64,000 bases of DNA from Amanita rubescens (taxonomy: Eukaryota > Basidiomycota > Agaricomycetes > Agaricales > Amanitaceae), in the NCBI GenBank assembly GCA_015039365.1, contig WION01000023.1, forward strand, positions 344,927 to 408,926. Direction: 5' to 3'. A program made the translations under genes and the position numbers. The notes under the pieces are model-generated. The model was not told the DNA's origin, did no database searches, and saw only the letters and a program-made list of their open reading frames with translations. This document shows positions 38,461 through 50,839 of this stretch, one piece after another; within the stretch, counting starts at the first letter, position 1, and each line of letters begins with the position of its first letter.

Positions 38461-41400
38461 GTGCTCATACTTTATATGTGTAGCTATGTACAATACAAGA
38501 CACTATACCTATCAATTCACGCCCAGCTGTTCACCGATCATTAGATCCAATGTTTTTGTATTCAAGAATCATTCTCCACTCCTCGGCACCCACTCGATAG
38601 TGATCGACCATCTTCTGCACCGATGTTCCAACACCGTCCAGCAACATTCTGTATTCTCTTGCTTTACATGCTCGCTGCACTATTCCAGCTAAGGTACCAT
38701 CATTTTTCTTTCGTATCAAACAGAATCTGATATCATAAGCTGTACATCACTGATGCAATTAGGTACTTATCACGAGCTCGCCTTATACCCCGAAACAAAC
38801 TATAATTGGGCGTTACAGCTTTCATCACTGATATTGATGTTACCCACCTTCCTGTTGCCCTGTTTTCACTCTCCGATGCACGTGTTAGCCCGCAAGTATA
38901 AAACAAACGACTTTTCAACGGTGAGCCATCTCTCCTTTCCTTTCGCATTCCATCGTCTCTCCTCGACGCCTACAGACCCGATTACCAATGAGTTGGACAC
39001 ATTGCCGAAGGGTAAGCGTATGCATCTAGCAAGTAGCAACGTGATGTTCTAATCATTATGCTAGGCTCATAATCATCTAATACCCACCACTTAGATGTTC
39101 TGCTAAAAAGTAAGCATGTAACTTGTCATACAATCTCCCTCATCTCATCACTCTTGGTGTGGCAAAATCAGATAGAGAGTGGGTAGGGTGTCATCCCCGA
39201 TGCGCTGTTGTCGGCCGCGTCCTCCCGTTCTGGACCGCGCCCACACCTTGCACTGAGTCTGCGAACGGGTTCACGGCAGGACCTGACTGCATGCCAGCTT
39301 GCTGTTGGGTATACACAATTGTAGTAGTTGTAACGTAGTCTAACAGCTACATTACCATCTCGCTGAACAAAGGTTACCAGGTAGTACTGTAGCACCCTTT
39401 GAGTATGTGGGTAAGTGGGTATGCGGTAGGTAGTAACATATGCTAGTAGTATACATTTAAAGGGTATGAATTGGTAGGTGCCGTAGGTCTGAGGACAATT
39501 TCGACAGGTCTGTATTCTATATTGTAGCTACATTCTGTACATCAAACGGCCCCCTCAATGAATTTTGTACACACGTCGTACACACGTAGTACTAACTGAA
39601 CATATCCTCCATCTTCAAGTACACGGTGCTCACGGTCGTCGTCGTCTTCAAGTGGCTCCCATTCCAGGCCTCATCGACATCAGCGATGGCTTTGGGTTTA
39701 GCACCTTGGTAGATGTGAGCAGCGCCGGGGAGCCTGTCGACCGTGAATTTGAGTTGTTTGGTGAAGACTTGAGTTCGGGGATGCGGTGGGTGTCTCGGAA
39801 ACCAGAGAAGGATGGCATGAAGAGGTCTGGGAGGCGTTAGGAGGCTTGGGGGTGAAGACGGAGAGGGAGAGATGTACTTGACGCCGACTCTACTAGCTAG
39901 TTTGGTCGATCATGACCAAGAGTTTGTCATATGTTGGGCGGACGGTTATATCTGGCCAGGGGATACATCATCAAGTCCTGTCGATGAATTTTGTACACAC
40001 GTATCGAGTGCTTCCTACTCCATCTTACATGATGCTCACGGTCCGGTGGTCTTGTGGCTCCTGTTCAGGGCCTTAGCAAGCGGACAAGTGACAGGTAGGG
40101 GAAGAGGGACGTACATGACGCAGACAGTCGTGACGAGTTGTATGTTGGGCCGTCGGTTCTGTGCGCAGTGGCATCAGTGGTTTAGAAAGAAAAATGAACT
40201 CGAAAGAGAAGCAGACGCATAGTACTACAGTATCCTCTCCAAAATTGGGCGTGTTCGTTGGGTGCATAAAAACTCCTCGCAATCGAAGACTCGAAGTTGT
40301 ACAAAGTTCTAGCTTCATCCTCAGCGGCGCTTGCACGAAAACATTGGGCTTGTAGGGGTCATCATCACCCCACGTTTGACGTCCTCACCATTGACCAATC
40401 TGAAATTGCATTGGGCAGACTTGGAGATGATAGCGAGTTGGCACGCATGCAGGGCTGTCCAGTATTTCCATTGCTTTGGCAAGAAGTTGTCAGCGCTTCT
40501 GCCTCAATTCGATCTCTGAGTGAGGCTAGTATGCATATTGTGTCAGGGACTCAGACTTCAAGTTTCAATAGTATTGATCTAGTTCAAGTCGTTGTTGGAG
40601 CGGCCCATTCCCATAAGTTGAACTGTAGTACCCGTAATCGTAGATTCGTACGCTACTGCATCAGGAATCACATGAGTTACTGATGGTGAAATCTAAGTAG
40701 CTCTTATGTACCTGAGACTAAGACGACTCGGAATCGGGTCACGGGTGGTCATTTTGAGGCAAGATCGGATAAAGAGGTTCAAGTTGGCACAGCCTGGCAG
40801 ACGGCCGTGGCAAGCAAGAACTACGAGGATGCCAACTCCGAGCGGGCACAAATGCGAATGGTTCAGTTTTTCGAGACTCGAGAGAATGCAGGCCACTGAG
40901 CGCGGTTTTGTACAAATATGCAAGGGCAGCACGGGGGAGGGAGTAGAGCGCATAGTCCTCAACAGCCTACAGGTAAGCTTGAAGGTGGTCGCGTTGCGCC
41001 CGAGTGTAACATAGAGGGCAGGCATTAAATACATAGCGCATCATATCAACCGCTGAGTACTGATCGTCCATCAACTCCTCGGCATCACGCATCACACCCA
41101 TCACTCGCCCTTGTCAACGCTCGGTACCATCCAACTGGTAACAAGGAAGAGGGGGAAGCAAGTTGAGATGCGTCAAATTTAAGGTATTTGAGCCCCGAGG
41201 CCTTCCGCTTCTCAGCGCCAACTGAAATGCCCTCCAGCATTACCCCAAGTTCCCGGGATTGTGATTGTATTCAATTTAAGTATATTATATACTATGTAAA
41301 GACTCTTAGGCGGTTCCGACGGTTGTCAATTCTCAACATGCTGCATGCATAGGAAACTTCGACGAAGTGTGGGTGATGGCTGGCGCTGTCTCCATTATCA

Positions 41401-42339
41401 ATTCCGAGGGGAGTGTCTCTCGGAGATCAGTCTTATGAGCTTTGGACGGCTCGTCGTCCTTGGTTAGGGAACTCGGGAGGATTGGGAATTCCCGAGGAAC
41501 AGGAAGGGATGGAGGTTGTCGAAATGCTAGCCAAGTCCCAAGTTGTAACTTGTCGCCACCACTATATCTCATGTTCCTAGTTTAGAAATTGCGTCCAGAT
41601 TGATACCTCAAACGAAAAACGCGATCATTAGTACAGAGGAACGAGGCAACACCTCAGAACACACACCTTTGACCAAGACAGCCTTCACGCTGTCTAAACT
41701 CTCGCCTGTCGCCTCTTTACGGGCTTACCCTTCAAACCGGCTCATAAACGAGCCTAAATCATCCCTCTCAATTGTTTCCGAACGGCACAACCCTAACGTC
41801 GTGACTCGTGAGTAGAAAGCAGATGGGACCCAATGTATATGGGGACAGGCATAGGCTACTACAATGTCAGACCTAGTTCTGTATTAACCCGGGTTGCATC
41901 TGTTGCTAGAAGCGTGCACTCACTCCCGAGTCCCCCGGTATCACATCCAATACGTCGTTCCAGCAGCTATTCAGTTTGCGAAGAGGAGGGAATGACGAGG
42001 CGACAAAAGGGGAGGAAAAATAACCACGAACAAAATTCTTTTATCGGGGTGCGAAAACAGGGCTACAGGATGATGGGCAACCATCAATAAGTAATGTCTT
42101 AACAGCTATATGTAACACCTGATCGTGGTTGATAAGTACGGTGAGCTCCATATGGAAAACGGCATCAATCACTTAAAAACTTTGTGGAGATATCAAATTA
42201 TGTTTGATGAAGAATGATAGTACCGGAGTTGAGCGGAATAGCATCGCCTACTGCCTAGAATGTAAAAAAGAGACGACGGGTGAGGGTGGCCGAGTACGCT
42301 CGGTGAGTAGTGGTGAAGAGGGCGACAGTGTGCGTCGTT
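38461..42339. other. Gene-poor block between two minisatellite arrays
   Basis: About 3.9 kb with many stops in all frames. The longest frames (128 codons at 40297-40683 and 113 codons at 40693-41034) match nothing I recognise. A diverged direct repeat is present at 39540-39670 and 39965-40085. Confidence 0.5.
39540..40085 (+). repeat. Diverged direct repeat, two copies about 425 bases apart
   Basis: Copy 1 starts near 39540 and copy 2 near 39965. Both contain tgaattttgtacacacgt, a ctccatctt element, tgctcacggtc and gtggctcc.ttc.agg.cct. The copies have many substitutions and small indels. No open frame is shared. Confidence 0.6.
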
Positions 42340-43330
42340 GAAGAGGTGGTGAGCGCGCCTGAGATGGTGCTAGAAAACTGCAACTGGGTGGGAGAACTTG
42401 GTGTTAGAAAACCACGGCTGACCGGGGAGGTGATGGTGTGATAAAACCGCAGGTGAGTGGGACTGCCATGGTGCGAGGGCACCACAGCTGGGTGAAGGGT
42501 CAATGGTACTGGAAAACCACAGGCAGGGGGCTTGATAGGGCGAGAATAACCACAGCAGGGTGAGGGATTGATGGTGCTGGAAAATCACAGGTGGGCGGGG
42601 GCGCGACAGTGCGAGAATACCACAGCTAGGCAGGGGATCAATGGTGTTGGAAAACCACAGCTGGGTGAGGGTACAACGGTTCGAGAACACCACAACTGGG
42701 TGGGGCATCAATAGTGCTAGAAAACCGCATGTGAGTAGGGCACGATGGTGCGAGAATACCATAACTAGGTGGGGTGGTGTTGGAAAACCGCAGGTGGGTG
42801 GGGGCATGATGGTACGAGAATACCATAGCTGGGTGGGGCATCAATGGTACTGGAAAACTACAGCTGAGTGGGGGCACGACGGTGCGAGAATATCATAACT
42901 GGGTGGGACGTCAATGGTGCTGGAAAACTGCTGGTGAATGGGGGTGCAATGGTGCGAGAATACCACAGCTGAGTCGGGGATCAATGGTTCTGGAAAACTG
43001 CAGGCGAGTGAGGGCGCTCTGGTACTGGAAAACTGCAGGTGGGTGGGGCCGAAATGGTGCGAAAACACCACAGCCGGGTGGGTGAAAAATGGTGCGAGAA
43101 AACCACAACTGGATGTGGTGCGCGATGTTGCGAAAAAGCCGCAAGTGGGTGGGGTGCGATGGTGCGAGAACACCACAATTGGGTGAGGAATTGATAGTGC
43201 TGGAAAACCACAGACGGACGGGTGCAATGGCAACATCGCAGGCGGGTAGGGGCGCGATGGTGACGAGAAGCCACAGGTGGATTAAGAAAACTATAGCGGG
43301 GCGGGGCTGGGCGGTGCAGTAGAACTACGG
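42340..43330 (-). repeat. Minisatellite array 2 (period about 70 bases, dimer of about 35)
   Basis: Repeats of the form ggtgctggaaaaccacaggt...gggtgggg alternating with ggtgcgagaataccacagct...gggtgggg (for example near 42568, 42650, 42718, 42780, 42848, 42920, 42988). On the minus strand the core reads cccacctgcggttttcca.caccacc, which resembles the plus-strand core of array 1. Long low-complexity frames on both strands are a by-product. Confidence 0.8.
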
Positions 43331-43838
43331 CTGGTCGACTCGACTCCGAGAAAACCACATGTTAGCGAGGCAGAGATGGTGCCAGAAGACTTCGGTGCCC
43401 TGGCGTCCAAATACTAAGTGCCAGACGAAAAGCTGACCGTTGCGCAGCCAGTGAAAGGAATCGCGGTTTTGTACGATCGTGGGAGGCACGACCGTGCGTG
43501 CCAACATTTGGCGTGAAGCGCGTTACCGTTTGGAACGGCTGGGAGGTCACGGGTTATCCGACGACAGTTTAGCACGGGGGCCATACGTTACAAGTATCTC
43601 GCGTTAGATTCACACCCGCTAATGAATTTTTTGTGTTCGACGATTCTCTCCAGATGCGTCGTGTCCTATAGGCTAAGGCTGATCTGATCATGTTTCTGTC
43701 ATTTTTCAATGCTCAAAGCACTCAATATACAAATAATAGTTAATTCACGAGACTCGAAAACGTATATTCCTTGAATCACCAGCACAATATACCAAATCTA
43801 AGACGATCCAAGCATGTGTCAAAGCATATTTCTATAAT
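43331..43838. other. Intergenic stretch, no gene seen
   Basis: Between minisatellite array 2 and the peroxiredoxin 3' end. Short unsupported frames only. Confidence 0.4.
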
Positions 43839-44646
43839 CTACAAGTGCGCCAGGACGGCCTCAGCGCTGGAGACGGTGAGGTCTTTACCTGGCTCAACCT
43901 GGGATAGCGAGTGGGTGTTAATTAGTTGAGGTTCGCAAAGGTGAATGCAATGGGAACGCACTCCAAGGTATTTGACGATAAGCCTATCGATGATCATGGC
44001 GTACCGTTTGGTGCGCGTTCCAAGGCCGGCGTGTTCAAGATCGAGGGAGAGTCCGAGGGAAGTCGACCATTGCGCTTCCGTATCTGAGAGTGCGAGGATC
44101 TAGAGGTAGTGTCGTTGATTGATCAAAGAAAGATTGTCATGAGAAATACCTTATCCTCAAGTCCCTCGAATCGTGCCCACCCACTCATGACGAATGCATC
44201 GTTGGCAGCAAGAACAGCGATGACGTCCACGCCCTTTGCTTTGAACTCGTCATGCTTCTCCAGGAAAGGAGGAAGGTGCCTTGTGTGACAAGTCGGCTAA
44301 GGAGAAATATTAGCGTTTTTGCGTATTTTCCCTCGGGCGATCACGGCGATAAGAAGGAAAACCGGATACGTACGGTGAAGGCTCCAGGAACGGAAACGAG
44401 GACGACTTTCTTGTTTCTCCAGTCGTCTGTAGAGAGGGTGGTGGCTGAAATACGTGTTGACCTTATGGATCTGACCCTGAAAGAGGATGATAAACGTACG
44501 GATACCGCAAGCAGACTAAGGACAGTCAATATCGGTTAATTGTTTTGAGATAAACAGGGACGTACGTGGTCGGCAAGCTCAGGTGTGTATTGAATGTATT
44601 TGAATCTAGCCTCCGGGATGATGTCGCCTAGTTTGATTTGTGCCAT
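43839..44646 (-). CDS. Peroxiredoxin, Prx5/type II (redoxin) family
   Basis: Thiol peroxidase that reduces hydrogen peroxide and alkyl hydroperoxides. Start ATG at 44646 (MAQIKLGDIIPEARFKYIQY). Spliced motifs: WRNKKVVLVSVPGAFT joined to PTCHTRHLPPFLEKHDEF, placing the peroxidatic Cys in the family's PGAFTPTC motif, then VIAVLAANDAFVMSGWAR, LSDTEAQWSTSLGLSLDL, GLGTRTKRYAMIID, KYLG joined over an intron to VEPGKDLTVSSAEAVLAHL, stop at 43839. Five exons and about 170 residues, the usual length. The seemingly long insertion after KYLG in the genomic frame is an intron (gtgcgttccc...tatcccag). No targeting peptide seen, so it is probably cytosolic or peroxisomal. Confidence 0.9.
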
Positions 44647-45364
44647 TAGCGGTGAAAGATTGAAGCAAAGCGCTCTGACTAAGGAAAAGCCGCCGATGCA
44701 TGGCAGCGGGTCACGGGCCGTCGTGTCACGTCACGCGGGCGACGGTCCGATCTCAACTTCGGTACCGGTGCTCCGACGTCCAAGGGAACATCGAAGATGA
44801 ACCCAATCGCCCTCCATCTCTTGTACGTCATTATCGATCGCTGAGCGCAGAGACACAGTTTTTTAACATGTGAAGGTTGGGTAGGCGTGACAGCGGCAGT
44901 CAGCAACCTGCAAGGTAAACCGAGGGCGTGGCAGGTACGACGAGGGAATGTTTCAGATGGGGGCCGTGTTCTAATTATAGTTACAGACACCATCTCCGCT
45001 TATATACGTTCTCTACTCATTTCATTCGGAGCGTGGAGTGCTCGCCGACAATCCCAACATTACACAGATCTGTTATCAGTCACACCGCCATGATCAATGC
45101 CACTTTTAATGAAATCCATGTAACCTCTGAATTGATCCATTTTCGAGAATCAGTTGCCCTCAAGAAAAAAGCCGACCTTGTAGGTTGTAGGAGGTGACAA
45201 ACTTCATGATATGTTTGTACAATCGACACAGAACACATAATACAGAGCATTGCAGGCCCATGCTAAATCAACATTGCAGTACGTAAATATTATAACAACG
45301 ATTCAATCCAAGCGTAAATGTCCTGCCGAATAAAGATGATTTCTCAATTCCTGGAAAGAACTGA
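44647..45364. other. Upstream region of the peroxiredoxin gene
   Basis: About 720 bases between the peroxiredoxin start and the 3' end of the chromodomain gene. Only short frames; probably the promoter plus a 3' untranslated region. Confidence 0.4.
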
Positions 45365-48300
45365 TCAGTCGAAATGCAAGACCTCAGTGGATAAGACACC
45401 CACCTCGATCGTTTGTACAACCTCGTCACACGGCTTATTCTCATCCGTTCTCCATAGACATCGATACACCATCTCGCCACTTGTCGATGCCTGAATGAAC
45501 CGCTCCATTTCAACTCGAGAATTGTTAAGTTCCGTCGAAACCCGTTCAGCTTCCTGCTTCCAGTAATCCAGTTCGCTCTCCATCCTGTCACGATCTTTTC
45601 CGAGCTGCGAGATCTCCGAGGTAAGGAAACTGACATTCGCCTCTAGCGACCAACACTTGGCTTTCAGTTCAGGATGCTCTGCAGCCCTCCGACGCAACTG
45701 ATCATTCTCCGTCCGATAATCTTTCTGAATCAAAAACGTCGCCATCGTTTGCCACTTTTCCATGTGTCTTTCAAGCTCTTTGACCTTGTTTTCGTACGTG
45801 GCTTTGATCATAGCAACGCCAGACTTGGCCTGGTCCTCCGCGATCTTGGCGCGCTTTTCCAGCTCTTTATTTTCTTCGCGTGTAGACGTGACGAATCCGG
45901 AGGCTCGAGCGTATTGCTCTCTGAAGAAATCGATATCTTTGAGGGCACTCTCTTTCCCCTTGGTCACGTTTTCGACTGCGTCCAGAAGAGATGTGCGTTC
46001 CGCATTCCAAGTAACTTTTTCTTGCTCAAGTGCAACTTCGACGTCCTTGAGTCGTTGTCCGAGCTCGCTGGAACTTGTACTACCCTTGGCCAGTTCGAGC
46101 GCTCGCCGAAGAGAAGCAATCTCTTCGTGCAAATTCTGATTGCGGGTACGCTCCTGCTGTAACAGGGCCACCAGTTTGTCTGCACGGTTGGTTGGTAGGG
46201 CCTCGGCCTGGAGTGGCCGTTAGCTGATATCCAATTTCAAAAGACCCTTCTGACACACACCTCGCCTGTTTGAAGCATATCAGATACAATTTTATCGTCC
46301 AAAGCCATCACTTCTGGCGCCTGTGGAACATGAAGACGTGTCAATGTTACAGCATCAGACAACGGGGAAGAAAGTACCTCAATGCCGTCCATGGGAACTG
46401 CGTCCGCACCCGACCCTTGAGCACCTTCGGCTTGATCAACGGCCGCCTTCGCCTCTTGTAGCAGATCCTGCGTCGACTCTTCCTCTTCGTGACGTACGGC
46501 AAGTACCGTTCGTACTCCCTCCACAGGTCGTGACAACGGTCCCGAATCCTCCAAAGTATCGTCATCCGTACGATTATTGATTCCACCATCCAAATTAACG
46601 TACGCCCTTTCCATCTCCTGGACTACCTCCTCCGGCACTTCTGGAAGGCCGCGATCGCTATCCGGGACAAGAATAGAGCTAGACGGAGTCTCTATACTAG
46701 ATGGAGGCAAATGACTCAATGCAGAGAGGCGGACTGCGGCTGTCGCCCTTTCCATCGACTTGCGATCATGTAAAATGTCAGTCAGAGACCTCTTGGGCGC
46801 CGGAGGTCGACTTTGCAGTTTCGCTCGCCTAGCGGCGTCTGCGAGCTCCATCCCATGCCTTCGGATCGCGTCTGATTCGGGAGACGATGTTCCAGTCTTC
46901 TTGCTCTTCCCGTCCCCATTCGGTTTTACGCCGTCCTTCGTACGTTTCTCTGGCGTCGTGAACTGTTCAATGTCCTCGATAGTGCTGTTGAGACGTTTGT
47001 CGAGCACATATAAGCGTTTTTCTGCTCTTCCACCGAGAATGTATGGCACGGGAGCGGACGTAGTCGCACCAGCCTTGCCATTTCTTTTGACTTCGTCTTT
47101 GAGAGGAACAGGATTTTGCTGGTTCTTGCGAAATTCCTGGCTGTCCGTCTCAATGCTGTCATGAGGTGCGCTTACGTCAGCATAGTGCGACTCTTCGTCA
47201 ATTCTTTCCATTACAAGTATGTGGGGGAGCTCCAGATTCGCTAATGATTCGGATCGTGAGGACGGCGTACGAGGTCGCATCTTAGATATTATAGTAGGAC
47301 GCGCAGGTGTCGGAGCAGGTGACCTGAGGGAAGCGGGGGGTTCAACAGTCATTGAAGGAGGCGATCCGGCTAGAGGTGCGGTTTGTGATTGAGTTAAAGA
47401 CAGTTCTTGTGACTGTGTATTCCCACTATCTTCAGGCTCCTGTCTCGGGGACGATACCTTGACGATAATAGTCATCAGAAACCTTATTGATGGCTTTCGT
47501 TTTAAGATCTGGCGGTCGTAGAGGGATAGGATTGGCTACTTTCGGGGCTGACAAAGGATTCTCTTTCGACGCTGGAGGGCGTACTGGTGATCGAGGTGGT
47601 GAAGAAGGTTCGGGAGGATGGTCAAAAGGTGCAGCGGGAACAGGAAACTCGTCACAGTATTCCAGAGAAATCCTGTCGTCGTCGTCGTCCTCCTCGTCCT
47701 CCTCCTCCTGGATCTGGGCTTGTTTTGACCTGCGCTCTGCTTCTTCAGCTTCCCGCTTCCGCTGCTCTGCCTCCAACGCTTCCATTTCGACGTCAAACTG
47801 CTTCAACCGTCGCACAGTTTCAGGTGAAAGATCTCGTGGTGTGTACAGTCGTTTTTCGGTTTGAGAGGGCTTTGAAGGGGGTGACCCTGGCTGGAGCTGT
47901 CCCGACGCCGTCTTTGGAGCCACTGAATCCTTGCCCGTTCTGCTCGCGATGGCTCCTCTCACTACAATGCGCCGTACCGGCGAGGGAGGTTTGGAACGTC
48001 TATCGTGTATGCCATTTATAGGTGACTTGGCACCGACCACCGGTTTTCCACCTCGCTTTGGTTTTCATCAGTTACAAACGAGAAAGGGTGCATAAAACAA
48101 CTCGTTCACCTCCATGACTCCATTAACGCGATTTGAGCTATCAGGTTCTGGATCCAGACGGGGCTTGGACGTCGTATTTCCGGATAGCACAGGCTTTGCG
48201 ACAATTTCTTCATCATCTCCTTCTTCCGATGCAACGACTTCAATCTTCTTCGACAGAGCCCCCGCGCTCCCTCCGTTGGACTTGACTCGTTTGATAGAAG

Positions 48301-49142
48301 GAATCTCTTCCTGGCTGTCGTCATCGTCACCTGGCGTAAACGCTATTTTCCGTTTCTTCCGAGGCCGTGCTTGTGGTGTGCTAAGACTGGCTTTGTGAAC
48401 CGTGATGATTTCGGGTAACGAAGTCGCCGACGAGGTGGACGCGATCGATGATTCGCGTTTTCGTTTGTGTCTTTCGCTCTCCTTTGGTATTGGGCGACCA
48501 TTTCTTGTCCCGTTCGCAGACCAAACCGTCTTGCTAAGGGATGGCTCCTCCTCCACTGATTCGTTATCTTCAATAGGAGTGGCAGGACCCAAGCGAACCG
48601 TACGACGGCTGCTCGGACCTGCAGCACCCGGTTTTGTCGGTGTTGAATACTTTGCCGTTGAAACCGAGATACGCGTCGACATGGGTTTGGGGGTTTCCCC
48701 CGCTCCAGTTGTAGACAAGGTTGAACCACGTTTCCTCGCTGTTTTCAGCAAATGTCAGATCATGATCATGCCTTGCGCAGAAGAGGACGGACACTCCAGT
48801 AGCTTAATACTGAGGTATCATAGGAGCGGAATAATCGTCGAAATACTGCAACGCACATTTTTTTCTACGCGCCGCCGCAGAGCCCTGTCGTTCCTTTTTG
48901 TGCTTCTTCCATTTCTCAACCAGGTCGTCCGTAACGTCTCCTTTAGCGACCCAACTTGGCTTCCAGGGTTTTTTCGTTGCTGGATCAACTCCTGCCCAGT
49001 TGACGAGATATTGAGCTCTCTTCTCGTCTATTATATCGATGACGTCCCATAAGACTTCTTCGTCGTCTTCTCTTGGTTGAAATTGGTGTTCCGAGGATGA
49101 AAAACTGGTTGATTCTTCTGTAGCCTTCTTCGTTTTCTTCAT
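45365..49142 (-). CDS. Chromodomain protein with disordered middle and coiled-coil C-terminus
   Basis: The first exon (ATG at 49142, MKKTKKATEES) carries a chromodomain-like block: EEVLWDVIDIIDEKRAQYLV, NWAG, KPWKPSWVAKGDVTDDL, with the aromatic residues expected for a methyl-lysine reader. The following exons (48750-48070, 48040-47430, 47475-46240) are rich in Ser, Pro, Lys, Arg and Glu, with nuclear-localisation-like patches (HKRKRE, RPRKKRKIAF) and an acidic run (EEEDEEDDDDD). The last exon (about 46171-45365) encodes a long coiled coil (NQNLHEEIASLRRALE, LGQRLKDVEVALEQEK) and a short Cys-containing end (YRCLWRTDENKPCDEVV). About 1,150 residues. It is probably a chromatin-bound factor; I cannot name an orthologue. 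The exon joins between 48.8 and 46.2 kb are approximate. Confidence 0.75.
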
Positions 49143-49436
49143 AACACCTGCATTCGTTAAAATTAGATAGGTGAGCGCCGCGCAGGAGAAGGTCACTCAC
49201 TGAACTAAATCTGGACGAACATCAAATAAACAGTGCCTTGAACAAGGTTCGAGTCGAACATGGTTTGGTAGAGTAGTTTGTGTTCATTTGCATTGGAAGC
49301 GTTCAAACAACAATGCCAAATAGAACTTTAGAGGCCGTGCGCTCCCACTCGCAATTCCAGATATTCGCTTGTTGCCATCTCCCAAAAAGTGCATTATCCA
49401 TTAAGGTTGGTGTTCCGTAAAAATTGCCTAAATTAT

Positions 49437-50703
49437 CTACGATACAGGTCTGCTCTCAGCGCGTAAACTCTGTACTATATCTTCGATGACTCCCGTCTGA
49501 AGCCAATCATTGAATTTATCCTTTATCCTTTCTTCCTGATGAACGTCGATGAGGTCGAACTGGTCAAGACCGAAAGTTTCGTCTATGCGGTAATAGTGCC
49601 CACTACAGAACAATGAGCGGTGTCGGCAACACATGAACAAAACTAGCTGACCAAAACGAGGCGCCGCTAACAGAAATACTTTGGTGAGACAGGCTCGAAT
49701 CTGCTGCAATACGTGCCAGCTGCCTAATAGCATAAGCTAGATTCGATTCGACGTCGCCATATCCCTTGGTGCCAGGCAGCCGCTTCTGAAGAACCTGATC
49801 GCACAGGTTACGAACATACGACGGTGTTGGGCCCCAAACCCTTGTCTTCGGTACTGGACTGGGAAGATAACTCTGTAATCCAGTACCCAAACTAATAACT
49901 GACCCAACGCGTTCCTCTCCCCAGATGGTTTGCCATTCTCTGGACGCCAAGGATATAGGATTGTTGTAACCACCAAATCCTGCGTCTTGAAATTTTTGCA
50001 TCCTGTTGGTTTCGAGCTCGAGGCGAATGGGAGAAAAATAGATAGGAGAAGCTGTGGTCGCTTTTATGGCTTCTGTAACGGTCCAGGGGCGCTGGGTGGA
50101 TGCCGATAACCGTTCTCGTGGATATGAGCTAACGATATGAGTGTAGCTGGGAGCATTTTCCATCACCGTGACAAATGTCTACGAAGATTTTCAAACTTTG
50201 CACTTGTGAAATTGAAAAGACTTTCCCGTACCTTTGTACTTTCACGGACGTGATCGCCTTCGCCGGCCAAATGCATCAAAGCATCGGGTGATCCAGCAAG
50301 CTCTTTTACTTCTTGAGCTATATATTTATCGAAATCCAAGGTGTCCAAGAATTGGCCTTTTGCGATAATATTCCAGGCATCTTTCTGCTCCCCGAATAGT
50401 TTCTTCACAATCGTTTTGTAGACGTCGATAGCCCTCTGACAATCTAGGCCTAGTCTTCCTAGGAGTATCGATATCAACCCGCCCACGGATGTGCCGCATA
50501 TAAGGTCAAAAATCTCGCATGGACGTCGATTTTGGCCAGTCTTTGTCGCTATTTCCTTCATTATTGCATCGATAATCATCAAGGAAGCAAGGCCACGTAT
50601 ACCACCACCGTCAATAACAAGTATACGCTTGGGGTTCGCTGCAAAGCGTCAATGACTTAGTTAGAGCTTAAAGTGTAAATAACTCACGTTCACTTGCCAT
50701 CAT
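49437..50703 (-). CDS. Patatin-like phospholipase
   Basis: Acyl hydrolase using a Ser-Asp dyad. The start ATG at 50703 opens a tiny exon (MMASE) that splices over gtgagtt...tttgcag to PNPKRILVIDGGGIRGLAS, the oxyanion motif. The nucleophile elbow is ICGTSVGGLISILLG at about 50510-50460, and the catalytic Asp is in FQDAGFGGYNNPISLA at about 49990. The middle holds PSYTHIVSSYPRERL and TVTEAIKATTASPIYFSPI. A final exon (about 49590-49437) contains YYRIDETFGLDQFDLID and ends RAESRPVS. About 380 residues, the usual size for stand-alone fungal patatins, with no attached NACHT or repeat domain. Both catalytic motifs are intact. Possible roles are lipid turnover or defence signalling. Confidence 0.88.
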
Positions 50704-50839
50704 ATTATGATGCGAATATGAAGCTGGACATAGTGCGTCCTCTTTTTAATAGCCATGGCACTTGCCGTATGCGAGCGGAATGGATGTGGCCTGTGCAACG
50801 TTGCAATTGCATTGAAGAGGCGCGCACATTTTGGTAGAC

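Noticed and set aside
37400..38692. Frames of 110-200 codons in the GC-rich arrays as genes
   Set aside because: Low-complexity composition, open in several frames and both strands at once, explained by a repeat period divisible by three.
49220..49270. Possible tRNA (ggttcgagtcgaac) upstream of the chromodomain gene
   Set aside because: No acceptor-stem pairing or D-arm could be formed around the T-loop-like string.
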